Source: Seminavis robusta | Lineage: Eukaryota > Bacillariophyta > Bacillariophyceae > Naviculales > Naviculaceae | Length of the DNA: 20,388 nt | Assembly: GCA_903772945.1 (NCBI GenBank) | Contig: CAICTM010001951.1 | Location: 1-20,388, forward strand | Reading direction: 5' to 3' | In this document: positions 1 through 10,153 of the stretch, piece by piece | Numbering within the stretch: the first letter of the stretch is position 1 | Layout of the letters: the number at the start of each line of letters is the position of its first letter | The notes under the pieces: model-generated | The model's input: only the letters and a program-made list of their open reading frames with translations | Database searches by the model: none | Told to the model about the DNA's origin: nothing | Made by a program: the position numbers and the translations under genes

Positions 1-299
1 CTCATACCTAAGTGATGAACATATCTCACTAAATAGTAAACAAGATTTGTTTTGCAACTAATGATAGTCTACGGCAAATTTGATAATTGCCTAGTAACTT
101 ATCAAATAGATACTGACGATCTATTCGGCATCGTTAACTTCGTCATGCCAATCACATCATCAACGTCCGCAAGACAAAAGAACCTCAAAACTATCTGCTA
201 TGTTAGATTCAACAGGGAGCGAAAGGGAAAAACAAAAACCTTACACTCAACGTTCTACTGAAAACAGAAGCATTTCCGAACCTTAATTGCTCAAACTCA

Positions 300-1975
300 T
301 ATCTAAGAGTTACTCAGAGATCTGGGGCGTCCAACATTACGGACTGCTCCTATGAGGAATTGAGACCCCTCACGTAAGTGTAATGGCACCTCTCGATTCC
401 TGAGTTCCACGTTGATAGAATTATCGAAGTGGAATTTACACGTCACCAATAACTTGGTGGCGCAAGACGTGATCATCAGGTCATGACACTCTCTGCGATC
501 TAAGATCAAGTTTGTTTTCACTACCATTTCATTGTGGTGGAACAGCATATTTCCCGGCGAAAGATGGGAAACTCCAATAAAGGAGAACTTCTCCATTCCG
601 GTTCGCGGCTGTTCAGCGACACCGCAGAATCTCAAGAAGAGTCTTGATACGACATACGAACAATAGCTTAAGGCAGATATGCCAGAGCCGAAATCCGTTA
701 AACAAGGAGAGCAAGAACTGCCTCATGCTTTTTCAACCAAGTGCTTCGGACCCGAGAGATACTTTGGAGAGTTCGAATGGACGACTACGAAGTAGAACTT
801 CGTCCCGACGTTAAATCCTATTACATAGGGCTCACCCTACTCACGAGGTCCACACAAACACTCTTAAAAAGAGGTTGAACGTCTCTCGAGACAGAGACAC
901 TCAAGAAGTAACCGTTCCAGTGGGGGACCAACTTTCATCATTCCCAAGAAAGAGGATCTGCACGATTAATCTCTGATTTCCGGAACTGAACAAAAGGATA
1001 AGCGGAGCCTTATCCTATCCCAAAATACAGGACATGCTCTTGAATCTAGATGGATTCAAGTACGCTACTAATCTAGACCTAAACATGGGATACTACCACA
1101 TGAGCTGTCACCTCACTGAAACAACTCTGTACCATCGTACTCCCATGGGGAAAGTACGAGTACCAAAAGGTTGCCAATGGGCCTATGTAATAGTCCCCGA
1201 CATCTTCCAAGGAAGATGAAGCACGCTGCATGACTTAGAAAATGTCCGTGCATACGTTGACTGATCAACTCATCCAACGAACGTCAACTCGCAGATCGCG
1301 TTGAACGTAGGATGACCTTTCCCAAAGACTCCAAGAAGTCAGGATTGAAATCAACACTACCAAGGCCTTCCTCAATAGGAAGAACTGGATATCTAGACAA
1401 TTGGACTTCGAGAAGGAAGCCAATCTTAACCAAAAAGATAACAAACGCGATCCAGCTAGTCTTCCTACCACAGGAAGAACTTCGTAGATCATTGGACCAA
1501 TGAACTACCAAGGCTGCTCCAAGACAGCAGACGGAGTAACATCGTTCTGAAAGACGTAGGTTACCCAATCCATGACCGGTGTCTGGACAGAGAACGTGAG
1601 TCCGAGAGATCAAGAAGACTCCCGGGATGAAACATGGACTTCGTCGCAAGTTCACCGCGTCAATCGTGACAAGCTCACCACATCCGTTTCAAGAAGCAAA
1701 CGGAAAACATTAAGGAACGTCGCCAACGACTTATCCGAAAAACACCGATAAGGAGAACACGGCACGTGTCCCTCGTCAACCCATGTCAACGAAACTATGA
1801 GGATTCATCAGTATCAGAACCGTTACGGTCAGCCAACGCACAGGTCCTTACCACACAGACCGAGTCAATAACAATGGCACTGTACGGGCTCGACATACTA
1901 CCGCAAATAGCGCCACGTCTACCAGACTTGAACATAAGGTATTACACCCATACAAGGCCTGATCCCTTGTAGGAT
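300..1975 (+). mobile_element. Decayed Ty3/gypsy-type retrotransposon, pol fragment (protease end to RT)
   Basis: Conceptual translation on the plus strand, moving between frames, follows the order of a gypsy polyprotein. A weak aspartic-protease-like SGAS lies near 317-328. A pre-RT stretch at about 770-890 contains DDYEVELRP and then EVERL. The RT finger motif FIIPKK is at about 935, followed by SDFR and then PKIQDM. The palm segment GFKYATNLDLNMGYYHM is at about 1051-1101. Further on come LCTIVLPWGKYEYQ and LPMGLCNSPDIFQ, each in a different frame. The YxDD catalytic box near 1253 reads YVD followed directly by a stop (TGA 1262-1264). Frameshifts and stops are frequent, so the element cannot encode an active enzyme. 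Sequence to about 1650 resembles the RT connection and RNase H boundary more loosely, and integrase is not recognisable. No matching 5' LTR is in the window. Family assignment is confident; the outer limits are approximate. Confidence 0.8.
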
Positions 1976-2535
1976 TGCCATCGTGCGACGCACATGTCTA
2001 CATCCAATCTCCGGGAGTGCCCCGCACTTTAATTCATATGTTCTCCTTGTCCGACTGATGTCGTGCCTTCCGTGACCCTTGTCAGGGGCGAATGCAATAC
2101 ACGGCTCTTAGCCTTATTCGCGACTCGATCCTAGATAGGGTTGAGTTCGACTCATGACGTAGTCCTTCGCGAATAGTCATTGAGACAGAATTCTCAATAC
2201 CGCTCTAGTCATACTAGGTTGATGATGAAACATCGCTCTAGATATTTAGCCAGCGTGGACACTTCCACGCTACTGATAAATGCTAGACGAATCTTCCACG
2301 CGTTCCGTTTTGGGTCGTGGAGAGAGTAGGATTGCTACCGCAACCTACTCTATCACACTCTACAAGTCTCCCGCGGGAGTTCAGATCTACGATCCTTTGA
2401 TTGTGGATCTCTCTCGTTGATTAGTTTTTCATAGCTTTCTAATCCTCTCATAACTTCCATTCTCTCAAACTCAAAACACTCGAAAGATCTTTACACTAGC
2501 TTTTAGCGTAGTGCAGTAATCTTTTTAGAAATGGG
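1976..2535. repeat. Hairpin-rich noncoding tract, possible LTR of the adjacent gypsy remnant
   Basis: This stretch directly follows the retroelement coding debris and has no credible ORF. It contains a dense run of short inverted repeats: ATTCGCG at 2116-2122 with CGCGAAT at 2168-2174, GAGT-TCG-ACTC at 2143-2153, ATTGAG/CTCAAT at 2179-2198, CTAGT/ACTAG at 2205-2217, AGCGTGGA/TCCACGCT at 2252-2271, a bulged 12-bp stem at 2323-2351, and the perfect palindrome CTCCCGCGGGAG at 2368-2379. Its position after pol and its length of about 550 bp would suit a 3' LTR. However, no second copy and no clear TG...CA ends or polypurine tract are visible. It could equally be an unrelated repeat. Confidence 0.4.
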
Positions 2536-2936
2536 TTGACTGTGGAAAGGACTCGCCGGAATGGCCAGACTAGCCTCAGGTACAGACGAGCTGTGGCAAC
2601 CCCTGCTGATAGTAGGCCTGCCAAGCTAGCCAAGTGCACAAGTACAGAACTGTTAGCTCTGCTTGGGAAGAGTGGATGCATGGTATTGGTGGCAACAAGC
2701 CAGCCAAGAACTTCACTGCTGAAGATATCAGTGCTTGCAAGTCAACCTACTCCAGGAGGAAGCCACTCTGGACTCTCATGGCTACACTTGTCAATGCTCA
2801 GAAAGCTCCAGCTTGGGTCATCACCAAGATTGAGGAGCATTACAAAGGAACTATTTTGAATATTGCTGCTGCCATCAAGCAGGACACCATTATGAACAGT
2901 CTGCATGAGGATCTTTGTATTGTTCGTGCTCAGTAA
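2536..2936 (+). pseudogene. Fragment with GCR1_C-like DNA-binding domain, frame-broken
   Basis: Two overlapping frames contribute. One (from 2536) gives a basic stretch ending RPAKLAKC. The other (2616-2936) gives a run with WEEWMHGIGGNKPAKNFT, then SRRKPLWTLMATLV, then KIEEHYKG, ending at TAA 2934-2936. The pattern WxEWxxGxGG followed about 20 residues later by RRKxxW resembles the GCR1_C family, a DNA-binding domain found in fungal Gcr1 and in stramenopile proteins, including Crypton-type tyrosine-recombinase transposons. The second frame has no ATG near its start (stops at 2610-2615, first start-like codon GTG 2634), so the piece is a 5'-truncated, frameshifted relic. No tyrosine recombinase domain is seen. 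Whether it came from a Crypton or a host gene cannot be decided here. Confidence 0.45.
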
Positions 2937-3850
2937 AGTTGACCTTAGTTTGATAAGCATGCTAGCCATGCCTAATAGTTAGTTTGTTACATGAGACTTT
3001 GTGCTTTTGGTTTCGTTTCGTGGACTTGTGGACTTGTGCTTTTTCGAACGTCCGTAGCCATTTCGTGGACTTGTGCTTTTCGAACGTACTCTAGCACTGG
3101 TAGCGAGATAACAGAGGTGCAAGATAATAGAGGTGCGAACGACGTTATCTTAACAGTGAGTAGTAGAGGTGCGAACCTCATTTTTCTTACGACCGAGGCG
3201 GTGACCTTTCGTTCGCTCACTGGTATGAAGGAACGATCGTACCCAGCATACACCAGGTGGTGGATACCTCATCAATCAATACGTCCTGTAGGATCCCCTA
3301 CTACTCCTACACGATCTCAGTATTTCTCTCAGTTCAGGGATATACTTTTACGGTATGTACTGGTCTGTGCAGGTATTAATAGACCATTGTGACTACTGGT
3401 ACCACACAAATTGGCAATGTGAGGCATGACCATCTTAATGCTTTTAATTTATTCAAACCATGTCTAAAGGTTATGGCTTAAGCTTGGACATCATGGATCT
3501 TGTGGCTTATTTGCCTGCATTTAACTAGTGCATGCTTTAAGCCACTGAATTTGCTTAAATATGACCCTTAAAAGCAAAATTGGCTTTTGAACTGTTTGCT
3601 CTATACTAAATTTCCCAACCTTTTTTGCAAGAACCACCCCCAAACCCCCTTTCATTTTAATAAAAAAGTTGTTGGGTAGACCTCACGGATGGCATCCGGG
3701 CTGATGCTGCTATAATAGTACCGTAGATGTTTCAGCGGCTCTGTTGGCTTGTATATAACGAAACTAAGCTACATTCACACAGGATCTCCTGCAGCCAGGG
3801 TGATGCAAGCTTTATCTCTTTCTAGTTCTCGTTGCTCCTGCGTTGACATC
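2937..3850. other. Intergenic stretch without a supported gene
   Basis: One open frame (2991-3392, plus) consists largely of short direct repeats and has no recognisable domain. The stretch from about 3400 to 3700 is A/T-rich. A TATA-like GTATATAA lies at 3751-3758, about 95 bp before the ATG of a weak ORF at 3853. Nothing else is supported. Confidence 0.5.
3016..3087. repeat. Imperfect direct repeat, two units
   Basis: A unit beginning tttcgtggacttgtg and ending ttttcgaacgt occurs at 3016-3051 and again at 3061-3087, separated by 9 nt. The first copy carries an internal duplication of the 8-mer gacttgtg. A second short repeat, agaggtgc(g)aa, follows three times at about 3113-3176. The function is unknown; this looks like local duplication. 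Confidence 0.7.
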
Positions 3851-3852
3851 AA

Positions 3853-4215
3853 ATGAAGCTACTGGTAGACCAGACAACTACGGAAGTGTCTAAACTAAGT
3901 TTCCAAGTTTCTCCCTGCCCAGCCATTATTTTAAGACAACCCGTGGAAAGATCACCAATATTTGATACCGAAGCTACACCATCCTCAGACTTGGCTTTGT
4001 GCCCCTCCCATAGTCGGGGTCCAGCCAGGCAATGCGCTGGCGGGCTTATGGCCCTTGACATCATTGCATCATGTTGGGGAAGCAGCCAAAAGCGGACACT
4101 ACCCGAATGCAGCCGCTTCATGGCTGGATACAGTCGTAGATTTGCACCCGAACTCTTCACCTACTCTCGTCCTATGGATACAATGGCGTTTCTTCTGTCT
4201 AAGAGCATTCAATAG
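3853..4215 (+). CDS. Hypothetical 120-residue ORF, weak
   Basis: An ATG-initiated frame of 120 codons lies about 95 bp downstream of a TATA-like box (3751-3758). The composition is unremarkable, with several Ser/Pro/Cys residues, and no membrane helix, signal peptide or known motif is visible. A longer overlapping frame at 3962-4351 on the same strand has no better claim. No homology is recognised. I list it only because promoter-like sequence precedes it; it may well be noncoding. Confidence 0.13.
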   Translation: MKLLVDQTTTEVSKLSFQVSPCPAIILRQPVERSPIFDTEATPSSDLALCPSHSRGPARQCAGGLMALDIIASCWGSSQKRTLPECSRFMAGYSRRFAPELFTYSRPMDTMAFLLSKSIQ

Positions 4216-4861
4216 CCTGACTACCCAAATCACAAACCATTTGACGTCAGTTCAGAAACTGTTAAATAAGAAGCTTGATCAGATCTGCCCGAGAGTCTGC
4301 CAACCCAAAATGCGATTTTATTTGGATACTCAACGGATACCGGTTGACTGACAGACGATTGTATGTGATTTGCGAAACGCTCCACGGCCACCCAAACGGC
4401 TCGGATTTGGGTGCCGATCGAGCGTTACACAAAACCCATGCATATTTTCCCTTAAGTAAAAGGGTTAAAGTTATCCAACTGTCACGAAAATGTCACACGC
4501 ATGACTCAGTGTGTCACATAGTCGAATTTTTGCAAGCAAGCATAGCCTGGCAGCGAGGATGTCAAGCTTTCGCAAAATACGCACGAATCAATGGATGAGT
4601 TATGGGGTACCCTGGTATTGCATGGTCTAAGAGAAAGTTACTTTCAGAGTTTCCTTCTCGTTGCGATGCGTAGTAGACTGGCTTTACAGGCCATGATCGC
4701 AGAGCGCACTTCTCTGGGAAAGCGCAGAGGTGTAATTCTTAAAGACATGTCCCAGCGAAGCCAGCCTTTCTTTCCAATGACAATGTTGCGATTAGATGGC
4801 CACTTAGCCAGCTAGCTAGGTAGAGCTGTGAGGGAACGCGGAGGGAAAGCAATCATCAGCC
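4216..4861. other. Intergenic, no supported gene
   Basis: A plus-strand ATG frame at 4591-4815 (74 residues) and frames around 4275-4598 show no recognisable motif and no splice-consistent continuation. I see no RNA gene or repeat structure here. Confidence 0.5.
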
Positions 4862-5035
4862 ATGGCTGCTCCATTGAATGACATAGTATCCGTCATCACC
4901 CTTTCGCGTCTTAGTCCAACTGTGACCGTGCCATGGCTATTTTTCTATCCAGACCTGCGTGACCGGCGTCTCTGGAATATTTATACCAGTATCAATCTTT
5001 CCAAGATGAGATTGATGCAGCTATACCAGCGATAA
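4862..5035 (+). CDS. Small hypothetical ORF of 57 residues, weak
   Basis: The ATG at 4862 (context gccATGgctg, a good eukaryotic start context) opens 57 codons ending in TAA at 5033-5035. The peptide begins MAAPLNDIVSVITLSR and includes an aromatic stretch WLFFYP. No family is recognised. A TATA-like atatttata inside the frame (near 4977) could instead belong to a promoter for the ankyrin gene downstream. It may be a short 5' ORF or chance. Confidence 0.12.
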   Translation: MAAPLNDIVSVITLSRLSPTVTVPWLFFYPDLRDRRLWNIYTSINLSKMRLMQLYQR

Positions 5036-5406
5036 TTATCACTGAGGGTTAATGCATAAGCCTTTGTTTACCACCTTGTATCGGAAGAGTCGGGTGGGCC
5101 AGTCGGGGGTGGAAGCCTGAGCATTTTTCTCGTCTGCACTCGATCGTCAACCATCTGTCGGGTCATGGTTTTGTTGCCGCCCAGAGATGGATGGCACAAC
5201 TTGTCTTCTGGAACCATTTGCAAGGAAGACAATAAACACCTGTGACGAATAGGCGCGTCAATGACAAGGTAAGATATCCAACGGGTATCAGGGTGGATCT
5301 TTGCGCTTCAGTTGTACATGCACTGATGTTTCCATTGAATGATATGATAGTTTGTTCTATTGTAAGGAAGCATCCAACTCGTTTGACAAGTACAGAACAG
5401 GCAGCA

Positions 5407-7922
5407 ATGTCGTCATTGCCACCCATAATGGCACCGGAGGTGCGAGGCACATCGGATCTGACTTTGCAGGACATGTGCAACTTTCTTGAAGAGATTAGTT
5501 TTTTCAGTTCTCCATCCGATGGAATGGATGTCTCCCCGGATAACGCCAGAGAGCCCAAGAGCGACGACAACGGCGACGATGGCGACGACAACGATGACGA
5601 TGGCGAAGATGGTGGAATGCAAAGAGGATGTAAAAGGCGAAGAGTCGAGGGCGGTGCCATGGCAGGAAACACAATGGATGTTTGCGTGCCTTCGAGGGAA
5701 GCCATGGATTTCTTGCAGTCTTCCGTTAGAGGTGCCCCCAGCTTTCGTGGCCATGCCATGCGACTCTGGACAGTGTCAATGGGAAGCGTGCAACGAACAA
5801 TTTCTGGCTTGACATCGGGTTTAAGCTTCTTATCACCAAGGCGACGTACTTCGTCTCAATCGTTATCATCTTCTTCTGGCGTGGCATTCCAGACCGAGAT
5901 GGCTCCATCCAATCCATCAAAGCCAGAAGACCCAACGGACGGCTCTTGCTCTCTTCATCAGCTGATGTTGTTGGATATCGACTCAGCTCAAGCCAAAGAC
6001 TTCAACGAAACTTGCTCATTGCCGCTTTCGCCCTTCTTTGGGCGAGGGTCGCTGCACATGGCACTTTGTAAGGGAGCGCCGTTGGAAGTGGTGCAAGACC
6101 TGCTTTCGCTCGATCCAAGAGCAACAAGGCAGCGTGATATGGACGGAATGACGCCCCTCCATCTCGCGCTCAAGTTCAGGGCACCTGTAGAAGAGGCTGT
6201 GCTGGCTGTGCTTGCAATGGATCCGGAGGTGGCGAACATGCAAGATTGCTATCAAATGAAGCCACGTAAGTATCAGTTTTGATCCATCGGATTTGTTTGT
6301 CCGCTGGAAGCTGACTGTTGAATCCTTGTGTGACAGTTGATTGGGCTCTACTGAGCGGCGTCCCATCTGAGTCCGCCATTGTTAAGGAGCTAGAGAAGCT
6401 TGGCACCTATTCGGAGGCTAAGCAGCGCCGAAGCTCCTGGCACCCCATGGATGCCGACAAGTTGCAACCGTCTCCGCTGTCCCATGATGGCATGTGGTGG
6501 GAGGAGGCAAATGGATCTGTCGCTCACAGACGCAGTTGTCCCGAAATTATCTGCGAGAAACCAGGCGACGACAACGACAGCAAACGAAATGGCGAAGTGT
6601 TGGATCTGTTGCTGGACCGCTGCCACGAACAAACCAAGTGGATATACTCGAAAGTACTGGCGGACCTGAAACAAGTTGGACTCGAGGGGAATCGGGGAAG
6701 AAATCTGGAAAGCCAACACGTGGAAAGGCTTTCCGACATGAGCTTTCTGTTTCGGTCTTTGTCACTCCAGTGTGATGGCCTTGCACCAGACAGCAAGGCA
6801 GACATGTCCGACCCTCAGAAGCCTCGACGAAAGTCCTCATGTGACACCGTGGAGGCAAGTAACACATGTTATATCCGAAAACATTCTTCAGCAGCATCGA
6901 CTGGGAGTGGCGCATCAGGGGAAAGCGCTGCTCCTTCGCTCGAAAAAACAGTCGACACAACGCTGTGTAGCCAATCGACAGAGACGCTGACGGCGTTGAA
7001 TCCGGCCGGGAGTGTGGAAGACAACGATTCCATTGAAAGCAATCCAGGCAGGTTTGTCGACATCGATGAACCACACCGCGTTTCCTTTGTCAGGTGGTGT
7101 GAATCAGAGCCGTGCGACAGAGCTGGGAGCCCACCACCCAACCGGAGCCTCGGGGTTGCCTCTGATGTTAACACGAGCAACGCAGCTTTACAGACGGCCC
7201 TTGGAAAGATCGAAAGCAAACGGTTGCTTCCGACGGATGTTGCGTCGCGCCTGACAATCGGTAATGGCCTTCCTGGTTGTCTGCAGGACCCGCCGCTCCC
7301 ACCACTCCCATCACTTCGTATCTGCCAAAGAGAGCAAACCACCGATACCGGTACAAGTGGAACGGTTGAAGCACGCCATCAAGCAAAGCCATCCGCCACA
7401 AGCAAAACCGAAAGCAGACCCCCCTTAACAGCCGCTGTTTCACTTCAGCATGACAAGAAACATCTGAGACTTCCACGAAGTCAGTCCCTTTCACTCCAGC
7501 CCGGTCACCAGCAAGCGCATCAATTCCGTCGAGAACCCATGGAAACTGAGCGGGACGCGAGTTCTACGACTGCCCTTGATGAAACCCACGAGACGAAGAA
7601 GCTTCGCGCTCACCAAGCCTCTATAAAAGCGCAAAAGACAACAAGCGGAAAACTGAAGGTGATCATGGAGATCATGAACAACATAGGAGGGCCACCAAGT
7701 ACTGGTACCGATAAGGCTGGTCCTCGCAGATACTACTTTCGCGTCCAAAAGATTGTTCGATGTCTGCACGGTTGCTACGGGGGGAACGTCGAAGCATTCT
7801 GCGAAACCAATCCAAAGTTAGATGTTTCGCGGTACAAGTGCCCCAATGGCCACGACCACCGCACCAGAAAGGGCATGAAATCTGTGGCTGGGGCTTTGTC
7901 TCCTCCTGTTGGATCTCTTTGA
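5407..7922 (+). CDS. Ankyrin-repeat protein with unrecognised Cys/His C-terminal segment (two exons)
   Basis: Exons are 5407-6265 and 6337-7922, giving 814 residues. The 71-bp intron (GTAAGT...GACAG, phase 1) is supported because joining the exons completes a third ankyrin unit, QMKP|LDWALLSG. From the N-terminus: an acidic Asp/Gly-rich run at about residues 55-75, a basic GCKRRR patch that may be a nuclear signal, Ser-rich linkers, about three ankyrin units at residues 212-300 (including GMTPLHLAL), a long Ser/Pro/Thr-rich disordered region, and a conserved-looking tail. The tail has Cys762, Cys766, Cys775, Cys788 and His792/His794 in a zinc-finger-like spacing. Ankyrin repeats bind proteins, so a scaffold or regulatory role is inferred. 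The frame is open upstream to 5236, so an earlier ATG at 5326 (841 residues) is also possible; 5407 has a reasonable context (gcagcaATGt). No family name is recognised. Confidence 0.8.
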
Positions 7923-8317
7923 ATACGATTCGATTCGGACTCAAGGTGGTTGGAGCTGTTGCGTTGCCGGACTGTGATTTGTACTACATGAATTAATCAT
8001 TTATCTAGCTAGGAAGCATCTATAATGATTCAATCGTCGTTCTCTTTGGGCCATTGGCAATCGCCTTGAATACCGTACCGTATGTTTGGGAAGGGAACTT
8101 CCACCAACGCCAAACCTTCGTACAGTATCTTATTTCTACCATAATTCCACTATTTTTGCCACCACGTACTTAGCTTCCACCAACCGCTCCAGAAAAATCA
8201 CCGCGTTCATGAAACATCAAAACGACCGTCAGCTTCATTCATTAGTATTTGTTTCTTCATCTGGCATCTCACCCAGCATTTGCCATACAATACTGGTAGT
8301 TGATTTTTCGAGCAAAG
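7923..8317. promoter_or_regulatory. Intergenic region between ankyrin gene and aldo/keto reductase
   Basis: These 395 bp hold the 3' end of the ankyrin gene and the presumed promoter of the reductase. The 12-mer TACCGTACCGTA at 8071-8082 recurs exactly at 10379-10390, upstream of another gene. An inverted CCAAT box (ATTGG) lies at about 8053. Open frames on both strands here are short or are shadows of the reductase. Confidence 0.4.
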
Positions 8318-10153
8318 ATGTCCTCTTCGAACGGTTCTACAAACCTTTACGATGCGGCAGTGGCGGCTGCCGAGTCGAAAGCAGTCAAGACTGAATTGGA
8401 GGAAGCAAGAAAAGCGCAAGCGGTTGCCAAAGCATTTTTGACCAAGACGTGCCCTGCCTTTATTGAGTCGTTGGATGGAAAATCTCCCAGCACTACGGAC
8501 CGTCTGAGAAAGGCGGGACGAAACATAATGGCAAATCTCAAATACGCCAAGTCTAGCGACAGCAAAATGGAAAACGTAACTGGGGCCTTGTCGTTGTTGG
8601 TGGAAGAGTGCTCCACCATGGCTAATGTTATTTCCAAGAAGGAAACTCGCAAAGTTCCCAAAGTCCGCTACGGCAAAACAGAGTTGCAAATGCCAATCGT
8701 AACACTTGGTTGTATGCGCTTTCAGCAATCCTGGAATCGCGACGGGGCGGCAACTGTGGACAAAATTGATCAGGTAGAAAAAGAATGTCAGGACAATCTC
8801 GTCAATATCTTGAAGTACGCTGTTGACATGGGAGTCACTCATATTGAAACTGCCAAAGGATACGGATCGAGTGAGCTACAACTGGGATATGCCATCGAAA
8901 AGCTCTTTCAGGAAAAGTACTGCAACCGTGAGGATCTCATCATTCAAACCAAAGGAGCCGTCGCGGCTGACATGTCTATCAAAGACTTTAAGGAAACAGT
9001 CGAAGCGCAATTGGCCCGCCTCAAGCTCAAATACGTCGATTTGTTCAGCGTCCATGGACTCAACTCGGAGGGTGCCTTGAAGTGCCTATTTGACAATGAC
9101 CCCGAAAAGGGTAATCTGATCGTCGCGCTGCAATAGCTGCAGAAAGAAGGCAAGATCCGTCATATTGGATTTTCTACCCATGGACGTGCCGATCTCATTC
9201 GTCGCGCCATTGAAACCGATGCCTTTGCCTACCTCAACTTGCATCATCATTGTATTGGATCCTACACGGCTTCGGGTGACAGTGGCAAGCACGACTTGCA
9301 TGGAAACTACGACAATGTCGAGCTAGCGCGAAGCAAAGACATGGGTGTCTTTATCATTTCGCCATACGACAAGGGAGGACGATTGTATGCACCTTCTGTC
9401 AAATTTCGGGAATTGACCTTGCCCGAGTTTGAACCAATGGAATATGGATCTTTGTGGTTGTGGCAGTACCATTTGCACCAAAAGGAACACTCGGCTGCGG
9501 CCAAGAATGGACCCATGGCGCATACCATTGTCTGTGGAGCAGCCAGACCAAGTGACCTTGATCAGCCCATTTTGGCAAGCTTCAAAATGATCCCACAAGA
9601 GGATGGGAAAGACAACGCTGAACTCCTTGCCAAAACTGTGCGAGTCTCGGATCGTTTGATGCAACGCATGGTGGATGTCTTGGGGCAGAAGTGGGTGGAT
9701 ACGTGGCACGTGGGTTTACCCAACTGGTTCCATGCCAAGTATGGCACACAGCACGGCAACCTTGTATGGTTGTACAATCTGATTCAGGCATACGGGCTTC
9801 TGGACTTTGCCAAGGACCGGTATTCGCCTCTGGAACCAAGGGGTCCCAAGTGGGACAGCGACAAGTCCAAGGATGACAACGTTGCACAGTATGGTCCTGG
9901 ATGGCACTGGATGCCTGGCTGTGGTGTGGCCAACCATCGTGATTATTCGGTAGATCTCGGAGATTGCCCTGCTGAAAACCGAGAAAAATTACTTGAGGCT
10001 GTTGCATTTGTGCATAAGTGGTGCCAGCCGGAGAAAAAAGACGAAAAGTCCGAAGAAGAACCGCCGGCGAAGAAAGCAAAAGTGGAGAGGCCGTATGAAT
10101 GGGAGACCTCATATGACATGCGACCCTGGACAGCGTTCCCGGAACGTAGTTAA
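8318..10153 (+). CDS. Aldo/keto reductase-family oxidoreductase interrupted by one in-frame TAG
   Basis: One frame runs from ATG 8318 to TAA 10151-10153 (611 codons before the stop), broken only by TAG at 9134-9136 (codon 273). Residues 1-108 are a helical, Ala/Lys-rich extension. The reductase domain starts at VRYGKTELQMPIVTLGCMRF. The catalytic tetrad can be placed as Glu177 (family: usually Asp) in HIETAKGYG, Tyr182, Lys212 in IQTKG and His246 in FSVHG. The barrel continues after the stop with LQKEGKIRHIGFSTHGR, so the two halves are one gene. The family reduces carbonyls with NAD(P)H; the substrate is unknown. The C-terminus is an acidic/basic tail with PPAKKAKVE, possibly a nuclear signal. 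No intron that keeps frame can remove the stop. It could be a nonsense allele, young pseudogene, readthrough gene or base-call error. Translation may end at residue 272, or restart is conceivable. Confidence 0.8.

Noticed and set aside
303..635. Minus-strand open frame of 110 codons in the first kilobase
   Set aside because: The plus strand here carries protease/RT-like gypsy debris; the minus frame has no motif and no splice-consistent extension.
3962..4351. Plus-strand open frame of about 130 codons
   Set aside because: It lacks a clear domain and overlaps another frame of equal quality; not enough to call a gene.
8207..8842. Minus-strand open frame of 211 codons
   Set aside because: It overlaps the reductase coding sequence, which has clear family motifs; no recognisable motif on the minus strand.
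9134..9136. Selenocysteine or other recoding at the reductase stop
   Set aside because: Selenocysteine uses TGA, not TAG, and pyrrolysine is not known in eukaryotic algae.
9111..9142. Short intron (GT at 9111, AG at 9136 or 9142) that would remove the reductase TAG
   Set aside because: Lengths of 26 or 32 nt are below usual intron size and neither keeps the frame, although the frame is the same on both sides of the stop.
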